Source: Sedimentisphaerales bacterium
GTDB taxonomy: Bacteria > Planctomycetota > Phycisphaerae > Sedimentisphaerales > SM23-30
Direction: 5' to 3'
Length of the DNA: 64,000 nt
NCBI GenBank assembly: GCA_028281535.1
Contig: JANQJS010000046.1
Span: 18,349-82,348, forward strand
The notes under the pieces are model-generated. The model saw nothing but the letters and a program-made list of their open reading frames with translations, did not search any database and was not told where the DNA came from. Numbering within the stretch: position 1 is the stretch's first letter; the number at the start of each line of letters is the position of its first letter. Shown here in pieces: positions 15,651 to 24,300 of this stretch. The position numbers and the translations under genes were made by a program.

Positions 15651-18548
15651 TTACCAAGCTAATGGTTTTTGCCAGGATTCTTTTAGCGTATCACAGGATG
15701 CGCTGATGGCGATTTTTTTGTTGGTATCCTTGATTTCCAACTGAGGGGCGTCTGTGACTTTTCCTATTTCACCGAAACGGATATCTGAAAATAATTTCGC
15801 AATCTTGTCAAAATTATCAGGTTTGATTTCGATGATGTAGCGGCTGGTTGATTCGCTGAACAGGATTTGCTCAGATTTTGTGACGTCATCGCTCGTAGGG
15901 ACCGCACTAAGATCAATCGTCATCCCCAGATTGCCAGCAAAACACATTTCAGCTAATGCAACAGACAATCCACCTTCGCTGCAGTCGTGGCAGGATTCTA
16001 TTAAGCCTTCTGAAATTGCTTTGGCAATAACTGCTGCCGTTTGTGGACCTGCTTTTAGATCAACTTTTGGTACGTTTGCTCCCAATTCATTTTTTGTCAT
16101 ATAATAATGTGAAGCACCTAGTTCATTTTTGGTTTCGCCAACGATTAAGACCAGGTTGTCGGTTTCTTTTAGATCCATCGTAATACATGTTTTGACATTA
16201 TCTACCAGTGTCATTGCACTAATGAGCAGGGTGCCGGGGATGTTAATGGTTTCACCTGTTTCGGTTTTAAATTCGTTATTGAGTGAATCTTTACCTGAGA
16301 TGAAAGGCGTGCCATAAGCCATCGCGCCATCGTAACAACCTTGAGCGGCTTTCACTAAGCCACCAAGACGGTCAGGTTTGTCGCAATTACCCCAGCAGAA
16401 ATTATCAAGGATGGCAATGTTGTCTGCACGACCACCGACAGATACCACGTTACGTACCGCTTCATCAATAGCTGCTAATGCCATCCAGTAAGGATCGATG
16501 TCGCCAAATTGAGGGCATAAGCCAACACTCAGTGCAACGCCTTTGTCTGAATTTAATCTTGGGCGAATGACCGAGGCATCTCCTGGACCATCATTCTCTA
16601 CGCCAACTAAAGGTTTAATGACTGAGCCACCTTGCACTTCATGATCATATTGACGAATGACCCATTCTTTGCTGGCTACATTATAATGAGACAATATTGC
16701 TTTAAGATCATCAGTGTAATCTGTTTTTTCTTCGAAGGTTGGTTCTGCCGTTTGGCGTGAATGCCAGGTTGCTTTACGTGCATATTTAGGCAGGCCATTA
16801 TGTAAGAACTCCATTTCCAATTCACCTACGATAGTGCCATGATAACGCAATTCTAAGTTGCCCTTGTTACCAAAGGTGCCAATCACAGATGCTTCGACAT
16901 CTTCGCTTGCAAATATTTCCAAACAACGATCAATGTTTTCTGGTGGTACGGAAATGACCATACGTTCTTGTGCTTCACTGATCCAGATTTCGGTATAATT
17001 GAGGCCATCATATTTTAAGGGTACTTTTTCAAGGTCTACCACTGCGCCCAGTTTTTCACCCATTTCACCGACGGCACTACTCAAGCCGCCTGCTCCACAA
17101 TCGGTGATGGCGACATAAAGACGTTCATCACGAGCTTGGAGTAATGTGTCGAGCGTTTTCTTTTCAACAATTGGGTTGCCGATTTGAACCGCATGCGAAA
17201 AGAGATCTTCATGTTCATGAGTCATTTCACCGCTGCTAAACGTTGCTCCATGAATACCATCGCGGCCGGTACGTCCACCGACAACGACGATAAGATTGCC
17301 TTCTTGAGCATCGCCAAAACACATGTCGCGAGGAATGATTCCAACGCTGCCGCAGAAGACAAGAGGATTGCCTAAGTAGCGGTCATCAAATTGGATTGCA
17401 CCATTAACCGTGGGGATTCCCATTCGATTACCATAATCTCTTACGCCACTGACGACACCTTTCATCACGCGGCGAGGGTGCAAAACACCTGTCGGTAATG
17501 TATTGATATCTTTGTCCGGTGGAGCAAAGCAGAATATATCGGTATTGGCAATGGGTTTTGCTGCAAGGCCTGTTCCCATTGTGTCACGAATACAACCACC
17601 AATACCTGTCGCTGAGCCACCATATGGTTCAATCGCAGATGGGTGATTGTGGGTTTCTACTTTAAAGCTAACACCAAAATCCTCATCAAATTCAATGATC
17701 CCGGCATTATCTTCAAAAATTGAAATACACCAGGATTTATCTAAGTCAAATGTTGCTTTGGCAATGGTCGACTTAAGTAGATTTTCAATAATAGTCGTTT
17801 TGCCATTTTCGCGATCTTCGGTATAATCGGTATATTCAATCGTACTGCGGAATGTTTTATGAACGCAATGTTCGCTCCAGGTTTGAGCGAGTGTTTCCAG
17901 TTCAATGTCTGTTGGTTCGCGGTCAAGATTTTGGTAGTGCGTTTGGATGGTTTTCATTTCTTCCAAATTGAGGAAGAGATCCATCTTACTGCTCAATTCC
18001 ATCAGATAATCTTCATCAAGATTTCGGATGGCAATATTTTGTAGGTTTAATGTGTATGGACTGACGTGCGGGTGAGGAGGTTCTTTATCCGCTGAGATAA
18101 TGACTTCTTCAATGCAATCGTTACCTAATACTTTTTCAGCGATCAGCTGCTTTTGCTTGTCGTTCAAATTGCCCATCACAAGATACTTGCGGCCAGTACG
18201 GACGCTATCGACGTCAAGGTTCATGTCGTTGATAGCCATGATAGTTGACGCGGCAACTGGATCGGTCACGCCTGCTTTCAAGTGAACTTCAAATACGGTG
18301 GTTTTTGCTAATCCTGGTGGAGGATCTGAATGGCCAATGAGGTATTCTTCGCAAATTGGATCTGCAAGCAATTCACCAGCAATTTGCTTGAGTTGGTCTT
18401 CTTGCAATTGGCCTTCAATGAATGAGACATTAATCGATTGCACGGCATCCACGCCGCGAATACCAAGTTGTTCGATATCGTGTTTGATTTCTTCGCCATG
18501 AGGATCTGGATAATCTTGTTTGTTAAACGTTTCAATTCGAGAAAGCAT
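15651..18548 (-). CDS. purL: phosphoribosylformylglycinamidine synthase PurSL fusion
   Basis: A 965-residue FGAM synthetase. Residues from about 175 form the small-type PurL catalytic chain (TLAQTWSEHCVHKTFR, FKVETHNHPSAIEPYGGSAT, GIHGATFSS, and the second half with ISGKDSLNNEF). Before it are two PurS-like segments (about 1-75 and 80-155, each a ferredoxin-like beta-alpha-beta fold). PurS is thus fused and apparently duplicated, as in the PurSL proteins annotated from planctomycetes. It needs PurQ as ammonia donor, encoded 6 kb away. The ATG overlaps the tyrA stop as TAATG, so its translation is coupled to tyrA. The gene converges on the GLUG gene with only 17 bp between stops. Confidence 0.94.
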   Translation of the reverse strand: MLSRIETFNKQDYPDPHGEEIKHDIEQLGIRGVDAVQSINVSFIEGQLQEDQLKQIAGELLADPICEEYLIGHSDPPPGLAKTTVFEVHLKAGVTDPVAASTIMAINDMNLDVDSVRTGRKYLVMGNLNDKQKQLIAEKVLGNDCIEEVIISADKEPPHPHVSPYTLNLQNIAIRNLDEDYLMELSSKMDLFLNLEEMKTIQTHYQNLDREPTDIELETLAQTWSEHCVHKTFRSTIEYTDYTEDRENGKTTIIENLLKSTIAKATFDLDKSWCISIFEDNAGIIEFDEDFGVSFKVETHNHPSAIEPYGGSATGIGGCIRDTMGTGLAAKPIANTDIFCFAPPDKDINTLPTGVLHPRRVMKGVVSGVRDYGNRMGIPTVNGAIQFDDRYLGNPLVFCGSVGIIPRDMCFGDAQEGNLIVVVGGRTGRDGIHGATFSSGEMTHEHEDLFSHAVQIGNPIVEKKTLDTLLQARDERLYVAITDCGAGGLSSAVGEMGEKLGAVVDLEKVPLKYDGLNYTEIWISEAQERMVISVPPENIDRCLEIFASEDVEASVIGTFGNKGNLELRYHGTIVGELEMEFLHNGLPKYARKATWHSRQTAEPTFEEKTDYTDDLKAILSHYNVASKEWVIRQYDHEVQGGSVIKPLVGVENDGPGDASVIRPRLNSDKGVALSVGLCPQFGDIDPYWMALAAIDEAVRNVVSVGGRADNIAILDNFCWGNCDKPDRLGGLVKAAQGCYDGAMAYGTPFISGKDSLNNEFKTETGETINIPGTLLISAMTLVDNVKTCITMDLKETDNLVLIVGETKNELGASHYYMTKNELGANVPKVDLKAGPQTAAVIAKAISEGLIESCHDCSEGGLSVALAEMCFAGNLGMTIDLSAVPTSDDVTKSEQILFSESTSRYIIEIKPDNFDKIAKLFSDIRFGEIGKVTDAPQLEIKDTNKKIAISASCDTLKESWQKPLAW

Positions 18549-19429
18549 TATGAGGGCAGTTCCTTCCGTTTAAGTTTGCTTTGGACCAGCTGGTCGCGTT
18601 GCTTTTGAGCTTTTTCCAGCAGCTCAAGTACTTTTTTATCGTTATTATTTTTTAAGGCCGTTTGAAAACGGGTAAGTTCGTTGATCATTTTGTCGATGGC
18701 TTTATCTGTGTTGGCGGCGTTATTCATTAAAATATCTCGCCAGAGCTCTGGGTTGCCAGAAGCTACTCGGGAGGTGTCAAGAAATCCTTTACCGCAAAGC
18801 ATCATTTCTTCAAGGACATTGCTGTTGACCAGTGCCATGGCCATAACGTGCGGCAAATGACTGATGCGGGCTAGTGCTTTGTCATGATTTTCTGGTGTCA
18901 TTTGAGACACTCTCATGCTGAGATTTTCCCAGAACTTACTGATAAAATCGATTGTTTTTTTTGTATTCTTTTTCGTTGGTGTTACGATGCAGTTTGCGCC
19001 TTCAAATAAATCAGCTCTTGAAAAATCAATGCCACTTTGCTCTGAGCCTGCCATCGGGTGTGAGCCAATATATTCAACATGTTTGGGCAAGTGTTTTTGA
19101 GCATACTTGTTAGGCAATGCTTTTGTACTGCCGACATCTGATACGATACATCCTTCGGGTAAATGTTCAGCCATGCTTTTGAATAACTCTTCAAACGTGC
19201 TAAGAGGGGATGCAAGGATGACCAATTGAGCATTCGCAACTGCTTTTCCAAGATTAGATTGAATTTCATGCACAATACCCATATCCAGAGCTTTAGCAGC
19301 GGTACTTTTTCTTTGGGTGAAACCGCAGATTTTCACAGAGGAAAAAGCGCCGGGAAGGGCCAAACCAAGCGAGCCGCCTAAAAGACCTAGGCCTATGATT
19401 GATACGTGTTCTAAATCTTTAAATTGCAT
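18548..19429 (-). CDS. tyrA: prephenate/arogenate dehydrogenase
   Basis: A 293-residue NAD(P)-dependent enzyme of tyrosine synthesis. The N-terminal Rossmann fold shows IIGLGLLGGSLGLAL (about 10-24). VILASPLSTFEEL, VSDVGSTKALP and IGSHPMAGSEQSGIDF are the family signature around the catalytic His. ARISHLPHVMAMALV and GFLDTSRVASGNPELWRDI belong to the helical C-terminal domain. There is no chorismate mutase or ACT domain, so feedback control by tyrosine through an added domain is absent. The gene is first in a two-gene unit with purL, an unusual pairing of aromatic and purine synthesis. Confidence 0.93.
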   Translation of the reverse strand: MQFKDLEHVSIIGLGLLGGSLGLALPGAFSSVKICGFTQRKSTAAKALDMGIVHEIQSNLGKAVANAQLVILASPLSTFEELFKSMAEHLPEGCIVSDVGSTKALPNKYAQKHLPKHVEYIGSHPMAGSEQSGIDFSRADLFEGANCIVTPTKKNTKKTIDFISKFWENLSMRVSQMTPENHDKALARISHLPHVMAMALVNSNVLEEMMLCGKGFLDTSRVASGNPELWRDILMNNAANTDKAIDKMINELTRFQTALKNNNDKKVLELLEKAQKQRDQLVQSKLKRKELPS

Positions 19430-19438
19430 GAGTTTGTG

Positions 19439-19469
19439 TTTGAGTGCTTATCTGTTTAAAGCACTCAAA
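19439..19469. promoter_or_regulatory. 11-bp perfect palindrome at the tyrA promoter (candidate operator)
   Basis: TTTGAGTGCTT and AAGCACTCAAA are exact inverse copies separated by nine bases. The site covers the predicted -10 end and transcription start of tyrA and ends 10 bases before its ATG. It could be bound by a repressor, or form a hairpin at the extreme 5' end of the mRNA. There is no Shine-Dalgarno sequence between it and the ATG. Confidence 0.6.
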
Positions 19470-19496
19470 GTTAACTGCTGACAGGAGGGTTGTCAA
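19468..19496 (-). promoter_or_regulatory. candidate promoter of tyrA-purL
   Basis: Minus-strand TTGACA (19491-19496), a perfect -35 box, a 17-bp spacer and TAACTT (19468-19473), a weaker -10. The spacer itself contains TGACA/TGTCA arms. The start point would fall inside the 11-bp palindrome. Confidence 0.6.
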
Positions 19497-19504
19497 TTTT
19501 TTTC

Positions 19505-19678
19505 TTGCTATTTAACCTGTTAATTTGTAATATATTAAGTTAATGTAAGCATCGCAATTTGACTGCGCATGCTTAATAGATCAAACATTTAATGTTAGAA
19601 TTATATGTTTAAAAGAATACATTGACGAGTACAAACCAAACACCCCAGGACAATTTTTATTTTTTGAGTTGCCTGGGG
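19505..19678 (+). promoter_or_regulatory. accA leader region with two hairpins and a possible promoter
   Basis: A possible promoter is TTGCTA-17-TAATAT (19505-19533), a modest match. Downstream, TAAGCATCGC pairs with GCG(C)ATGCTTA (19546-19575, one bulge). CCCCAGG(A)CAA pairs with TTGCCTGGGG (19643-19678, one bulge) and ends 30 bases before the accA ATG. Neither hairpin has a U tract, so they look like leader structures rather than terminators. Confidence 0.4.
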
Positions 19679-19708
19679 ATTGTTATTAAATAGGGAATAT
19701 AAGTTCGG

Positions 19709-20824
19709 ATGGATCAACGAGCCGAATTAAGTGGTTTTTCGATGGCCGTGGCAAGTGGGCCAAATGGCAGCGGCTGTTTGGAATTTGAAAAGCCACTGGC
19801 TGAGTTAGAAAGTCAAATAGCTGAGTTGCATGCTTTGCAAACCGCAAAAGGGGTGAATTACAACGCTGAAATTCGCCAATTTCGGAAAGACTTAGTTCAA
19901 CTCACAGGTAAAATTTACAGCCATCTTACTGCTTGGGAAACGGTTCAAGTTTCTCGCCACCCTCGTCGTCCTCTATTGCCTGATTATCTTGATATGATGG
20001 TCCAGGATTTTCGAGAGTTGCATGGCGATCGTCACTTCGGTGATGATAAAGCGATTGTGACTGGTTTTGGCCGAATTGGTCGTCAAAAAGTGATGATTGT
20101 TGGGCATAATAAAGGGCGTCAAACTAAAGAAAAGGTCGCTTGTAATTTTGGTTGTGCTCAGCCGGAGGGATACCGTAAGGCTTTACTCAAAATGAAATTG
20201 GCCGAGAAATTTAATGTGCCAATTGTTTGTTTAATCGATACGCCAGGAGCTTATCCTGGTATTGGCGCTGAAGAACGGGGGCAAGCTCAAGCCATTGCCG
20301 TCAACCTGATGGAGATGTCACAAATACGTGTCCCCATTGTCAGTGTTGTGATTGGTGAAGGGGGATCAGGTGGGGCATTAGGTATAGGTGTAGGTGATAA
20401 ATTAGCCATGCTGCAATTTGCCTGGTATTCAGTTATTTCACCTGAAGGATGTGCCGCGATTCTTTGGAAAGATGGTGCTAAAGCTTCTCAAGCCGCTGAA
20501 GCATTGAAGCTTACAAGTCAAGATCTTCAAAAATTAAATGTTATTGATCATGTTGTCGAAGAACCATTAGGCGGTGCTCATCGTAATCCTCATGAAGCTG
20601 CTCATAACCTTAAAGAATATTTGGTTAAAACGCTTCAGGATTTAAAACGATGCAACATCGATGATTTAATGGAAAATCGATATCAGCAATTACGACGATT
20701 AGGGCAATTTACTACAGCCAATCCCGTTGCTGAGCAAGAGAGTGTTGACAGGATTGTGCGTACAGGCCAGCCCGTTGAGCTTAAGTCGAAATCAAAAAAG
20801 GTTTCTTCGTCAACCATGAATTAA
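19709..20824 (+). CDS. accA: acetyl-CoA carboxylase carboxyltransferase subunit alpha
   Basis: A 371-residue AccA, which with AccD transfers the carboxyl group from biotin to acetyl-CoA in the first step of fatty acid synthesis. The coiled N-terminus (LEFEKPLAELESQIAEL) and the core RHPRRPLLPDYLDMM, FRELHGDRHFGDD, GHNKGRQTKEKVACNFGCAQPEGYRKA, LIDTPGAYPGIGAEERGQ and GEGGSGGALGIGVGD are all textbook AccA. The first 20 residues are an extra tail; Met12 is an alternative start. accD is not in the window. About 25 residues at the C-terminus exceed the usual length of about 320. Confidence 0.96.
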   Translation: MDQRAELSGFSMAVASGPNGSGCLEFEKPLAELESQIAELHALQTAKGVNYNAEIRQFRKDLVQLTGKIYSHLTAWETVQVSRHPRRPLLPDYLDMMVQDFRELHGDRHFGDDKAIVTGFGRIGRQKVMIVGHNKGRQTKEKVACNFGCAQPEGYRKALLKMKLAEKFNVPIVCLIDTPGAYPGIGAEERGQAQAIAVNLMEMSQIRVPIVSVVIGEGGSGGALGIGVGDKLAMLQFAWYSVISPEGCAAILWKDGAKASQAAEALKLTSQDLQKLNVIDHVVEEPLGGAHRNPHEAAHNLKEYLVKTLQDLKRCNIDDLMENRYQQLRRLGQFTTANPVAEQESVDRIVRTGQPVELKSKSKKVSSSTMN

Positions 20825-20875
20825 GCCGATTCTGTTAACGCATAACATTTAATTCAATCTCAAAAAGAGTGTATA

Positions 20876-21322
20876 ATGCGTTTGAAGAAAATCATTTCAT
20901 TGTATAGTGTATTGCTATGTCTCGTGATTATTTTTAGTGGTTGTGAATCGCGTCAAGCAGGGACCGCTGAGGTTGCATGGCAATATGATTATGATGCTGC
21001 AGTCGCAGCAGCTACAAATTCAAACAAGCCTTTGTTCATTGTTTTTTCTGCTAGCTGGTGTCCACCATGTAAACAGATGAAGAAGTATACTTTCTCTAAA
21101 CAAAGCGTGAAGGAATACTTAGAAGAGCATTTTATTCCTGTTTATGTCGATACAGATAAAAACCCCCAATTAGCAAACCAATTTGGTGCAAACGCCATTC
21201 CGACTTATTTAATTCTAAAGCCTGATCAACCAAATCAAATTACTTTTGGTGGTTTTTACGATGTAGATGAGTTTCTTCGTCGTCTTGAAAGTGGGTTGGC
21301 CAGTTTGAATTCTCGCACATAA
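20876..21322 (+). CDS. thioredoxin-like lipoprotein
   Basis: A 148-residue exported protein. The N-terminus is a lipoprotein signal (basic start, hydrophobic core, FSGC lipobox with Cys at about 23). The mature part is a thioredoxin fold with FSASWCPPCKQMKKYTF, the active-site CPPC, and the cis-proline motif NAIPTYLIL. The DsbD-gamma/thioredoxin_7-like pattern suggests a membrane-anchored disulfide reductase or oxidoreductase outside the cytoplasm. It follows accA by 50 bp on the same strand but has no obvious functional link to it. AAGAG precedes the ATG. Confidence 0.88.
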   Translation: MRLKKIISLYSVLLCLVIIFSGCESRQAGTAEVAWQYDYDAAVAAATNSNKPLFIVFSASWCPPCKQMKKYTFSKQSVKEYLEEHFIPVYVDTDKNPQLANQFGANAIPTYLILKPDQPNQITFGGFYDVDEFLRRLESGLASLNSRT

Positions 21323-21326
21323 AAGT

Positions 21327-21356
21327 GGCAGAGCCTTAAGTAAATAAGACTCTGCC
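21327..21356. terminator. hairpin terminator between convergent genes
   Basis: GGCAGAG and CTCTGCC form a perfect 7-bp stem, extended inside by CTTA/TAAG after one mismatch. It lies 5 bases after the thioredoxin stop and 28 before the end of the convergent oxidase gene. It has only weak A/T flanks, so a bidirectional terminator role is likely but not certain. Confidence 0.55.
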
Positions 21357-21383
21357 TGCTTACCCAGCTCCATAATAATATAA

Positions 21384-24300
21384 TTATGGAACTATATTAA
21401 AACGAACTTCGGAGACAGCATTGGCGAAACTGTCGCCGTGGTTGCTGTTGATGGTAATAACTACATAGCGGGTACAAACACCTCCAAAATCCGCTTCATC
21501 CGTTCCGGTATAACTGGCCGTTCCTGTTGCCTGGGTGAAATTGAATCCACTTCCTAATTCGGTCCAATTAATACCATCCTGGGAATAATCAATCGTTACA
21601 CTATTTAAGCCACGGCCAGGGACTTCATTTCCATTCCAGACATGCAAGAGACCTAAAGTGTAAAGATGACCAAGATCATATGAAATCCAATTACCACTGC
21701 CACGAGCAGGATTAGGATTTGGTGCTGGAGGATTACCAGCATCGCCATTAGACGTCCAGGCTGCTTCAAAAGCTGTGCTGTGAGCGTTACCTGAAAGTCC
21801 TGAGCCATTGACTGTATTTGCTGTTGATGCGCCCTCTGTATCCGTGCTGCTTGCGGTAACAACAACATCAGTACTGTTGCCTGCGCCAACGAAAGTGCTA
21901 AATGGTTGGCCTGTTCCACATGCTGCTTGCGTTGTTACGCAAGATGCTGGGGATGAGTAACTTGTCATATTTCCCCAGCTATCACGGCTTCGCACTTGAT
22001 AACAGTATTGTGTCGAGGCTGTTAAGCCACTGTCAACATGGGTTGTAGATGTTTGCCATCCACTATCAGTTGCTCCACTGGCACCAGTGGATTCATTGAA
22101 TTGATATTCAACAGGTCCATTGCCTTCACCGTCTGTTGAGACGGATGAAGTGACAGTTACTTGCGTATTATCATCAGCTGTCGCGGATAAAATAGATGGT
22201 GCACTTGGTGAGTTGCCATCTATCGAAGAGAGCCAAGCCTGACCAAATAAGGCAAAATCATTGAGTGTGACAGCGCCGTCACAGGATAGATTTGTCTCAT
22301 TGCAGAAATTATTTACAATAGAACAATTGGTTAGTAACCAGCCATCAGCAAACAGGTTCAGGTCAATGGCATCCACATTATTGTCATTATTAAAATCAGC
22401 ATCTGCACCTGGCATCGTGATATTAACTGCCAACGAAAGAGCCGTTTGATTTCCCGCTGTGTCACGGGCTTTGACGGCATAGCTATAACTTCCGCAACTT
22501 GCCAGTCCATTGTTGGTATAGATATTTGATGGCTGCCAGGTACTATCTGCACCACCTGAATTGCCAGTCAGTTCGTCGAAGAAATATTCAACGTTGCTTC
22601 CTTCAGGGTCGATAGAAACGGTTGATGTTACCGTTGCTTGTGAAGCAGTGGAAGCAACCACCGAAACAATGGATGGCGCTGATGGAGGCAAACCACCTTG
22701 TACAGCTCCCGTTGAGACAAAGATCGGTTGGCTATAGCCAGAAGCATTGTTTGACGTATCTTTTGCTTGAACCGCAATAGCATAAGTCGTACTTGCAGAT
22801 AAGCCATTAATGGTCGTTGAGGTGGTTGTTGGTCCCACTGAACTATTCACAACGCCGTTCACGCTGATATCATAACCAGAAAGACCGATGTCATCTGTGG
22901 AAGCATTCCAATTGATATCAATCGTGGTTGGTGATTGCGCTGGTGAGGTTACATTCGTAGGAATGCTAGGGGGATTATCACCAGGAGTGCTACCGCCACC
23001 ACAGCTATTTGCTTCTACAAGGAAATTAAATGGCAGAACAGAACTTGCTCCGCCACCAACACGATTTCCAATCGTTAAATTAATGGTCCATAATCCAGGT
23101 TCACTGAACGCAAAATTGAAATGATTTTCAGTATGAGGATCTTGTGTCATAATGAAAAATGGGCTAAGCGTTTGGCCAACACCTTGTGTAAACGCATTCA
23201 CAAATGTATTTGGATTCGTATAAACACTACAAGTTCCGGAACCTGAAGGTGAAGTCACAGATGTAATATTTAATGAGACTTGTCCATTAATAAATTGTGA
23301 TGAAAGGGATTCGTCTGCAGAAATATTAAAGAATGGAGCTCCTTCTGCAGTCGCATCACTAGCACTTTGTGGTAGACGCCAATACGTTTCGCCGACACCC
23401 ACACCGGTCACTGCCAAGCCATCTCCAGCTGTTCGTGTTTTGGCAGTCGTATTAGGTACATTTATTAGGATATTTGAGAAATTACTTGCTTGGTCACCAG
23501 ATCCTGGGGGATTCCAAACACCAAAACTACTACCATCGTCAGAATAAAATACGGTATTCCAGCAACAGACAATATTAAGATCACTCCAGCCCGAAATCCA
23601 ATTTGCCGCAAAAGATTGAGTGGGTCCTGTTGAAATAGTAATGACCACATTGCTGTTACAAGTGACACCTGTTCCGGCATTAGGTGTTACGCTAGCTACT
23701 TTACCTGCTAGAACAGTATCGCTTGCTGCATTTTGTACTGTTACATTAGTAAACCCTGCATTCGTTAGTGCGGTTTGAGCAGCTGCTTGCGTTAAACCAC
23801 AGACATCAGGGACCGTACAAGGTCCGCCCGTGCCACCACTGTTTTCCACAACGGTAATTGTACCAAACATAAATTCGGGACTGTTACTGGTATGAACATG
23901 ACAATGGTAGTTGTATTGGTTTGTACCAATATCACCGTTAGAATCATCAAGTAAAGCTTGGCTGAAGGTCGTATTAAATGTCACACCAGCGGGATTTGTT
24001 ACCAGAGGATCATTGGTTGATGCAAACACCACCTGGCTTGGATTGCTGATTAAAAAGTTATGATTACCCGATAGACCAGCCCATACATTGTGGCCGGCTT
24101 CATGGAATTCCCATTGAACCGTATCGCCAACATTGATAGTAACATTCGCAGGGTCAAATTGAAATCCAGGGCCGACGGCAATGTCCACGAAGCCATCTTC
24201 GGCATTGGTGGTTGCATTTGCCGTCGCGGACCAGTTACCAGTGTTACCCAGGCTATCACGATAACGCACGCGATATGAGTATTGAGTGCTTGGGTTCAAG

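Noticed and set aside
22200..22400. Cellulosome-type dockerin in the copper oxidase
   Set aside because: Dockerin-like EF-hand repeats are frequent in planctomycete secreted proteins, and no scaffoldin or cohesin is seen here, so a cellulosome is not supported.
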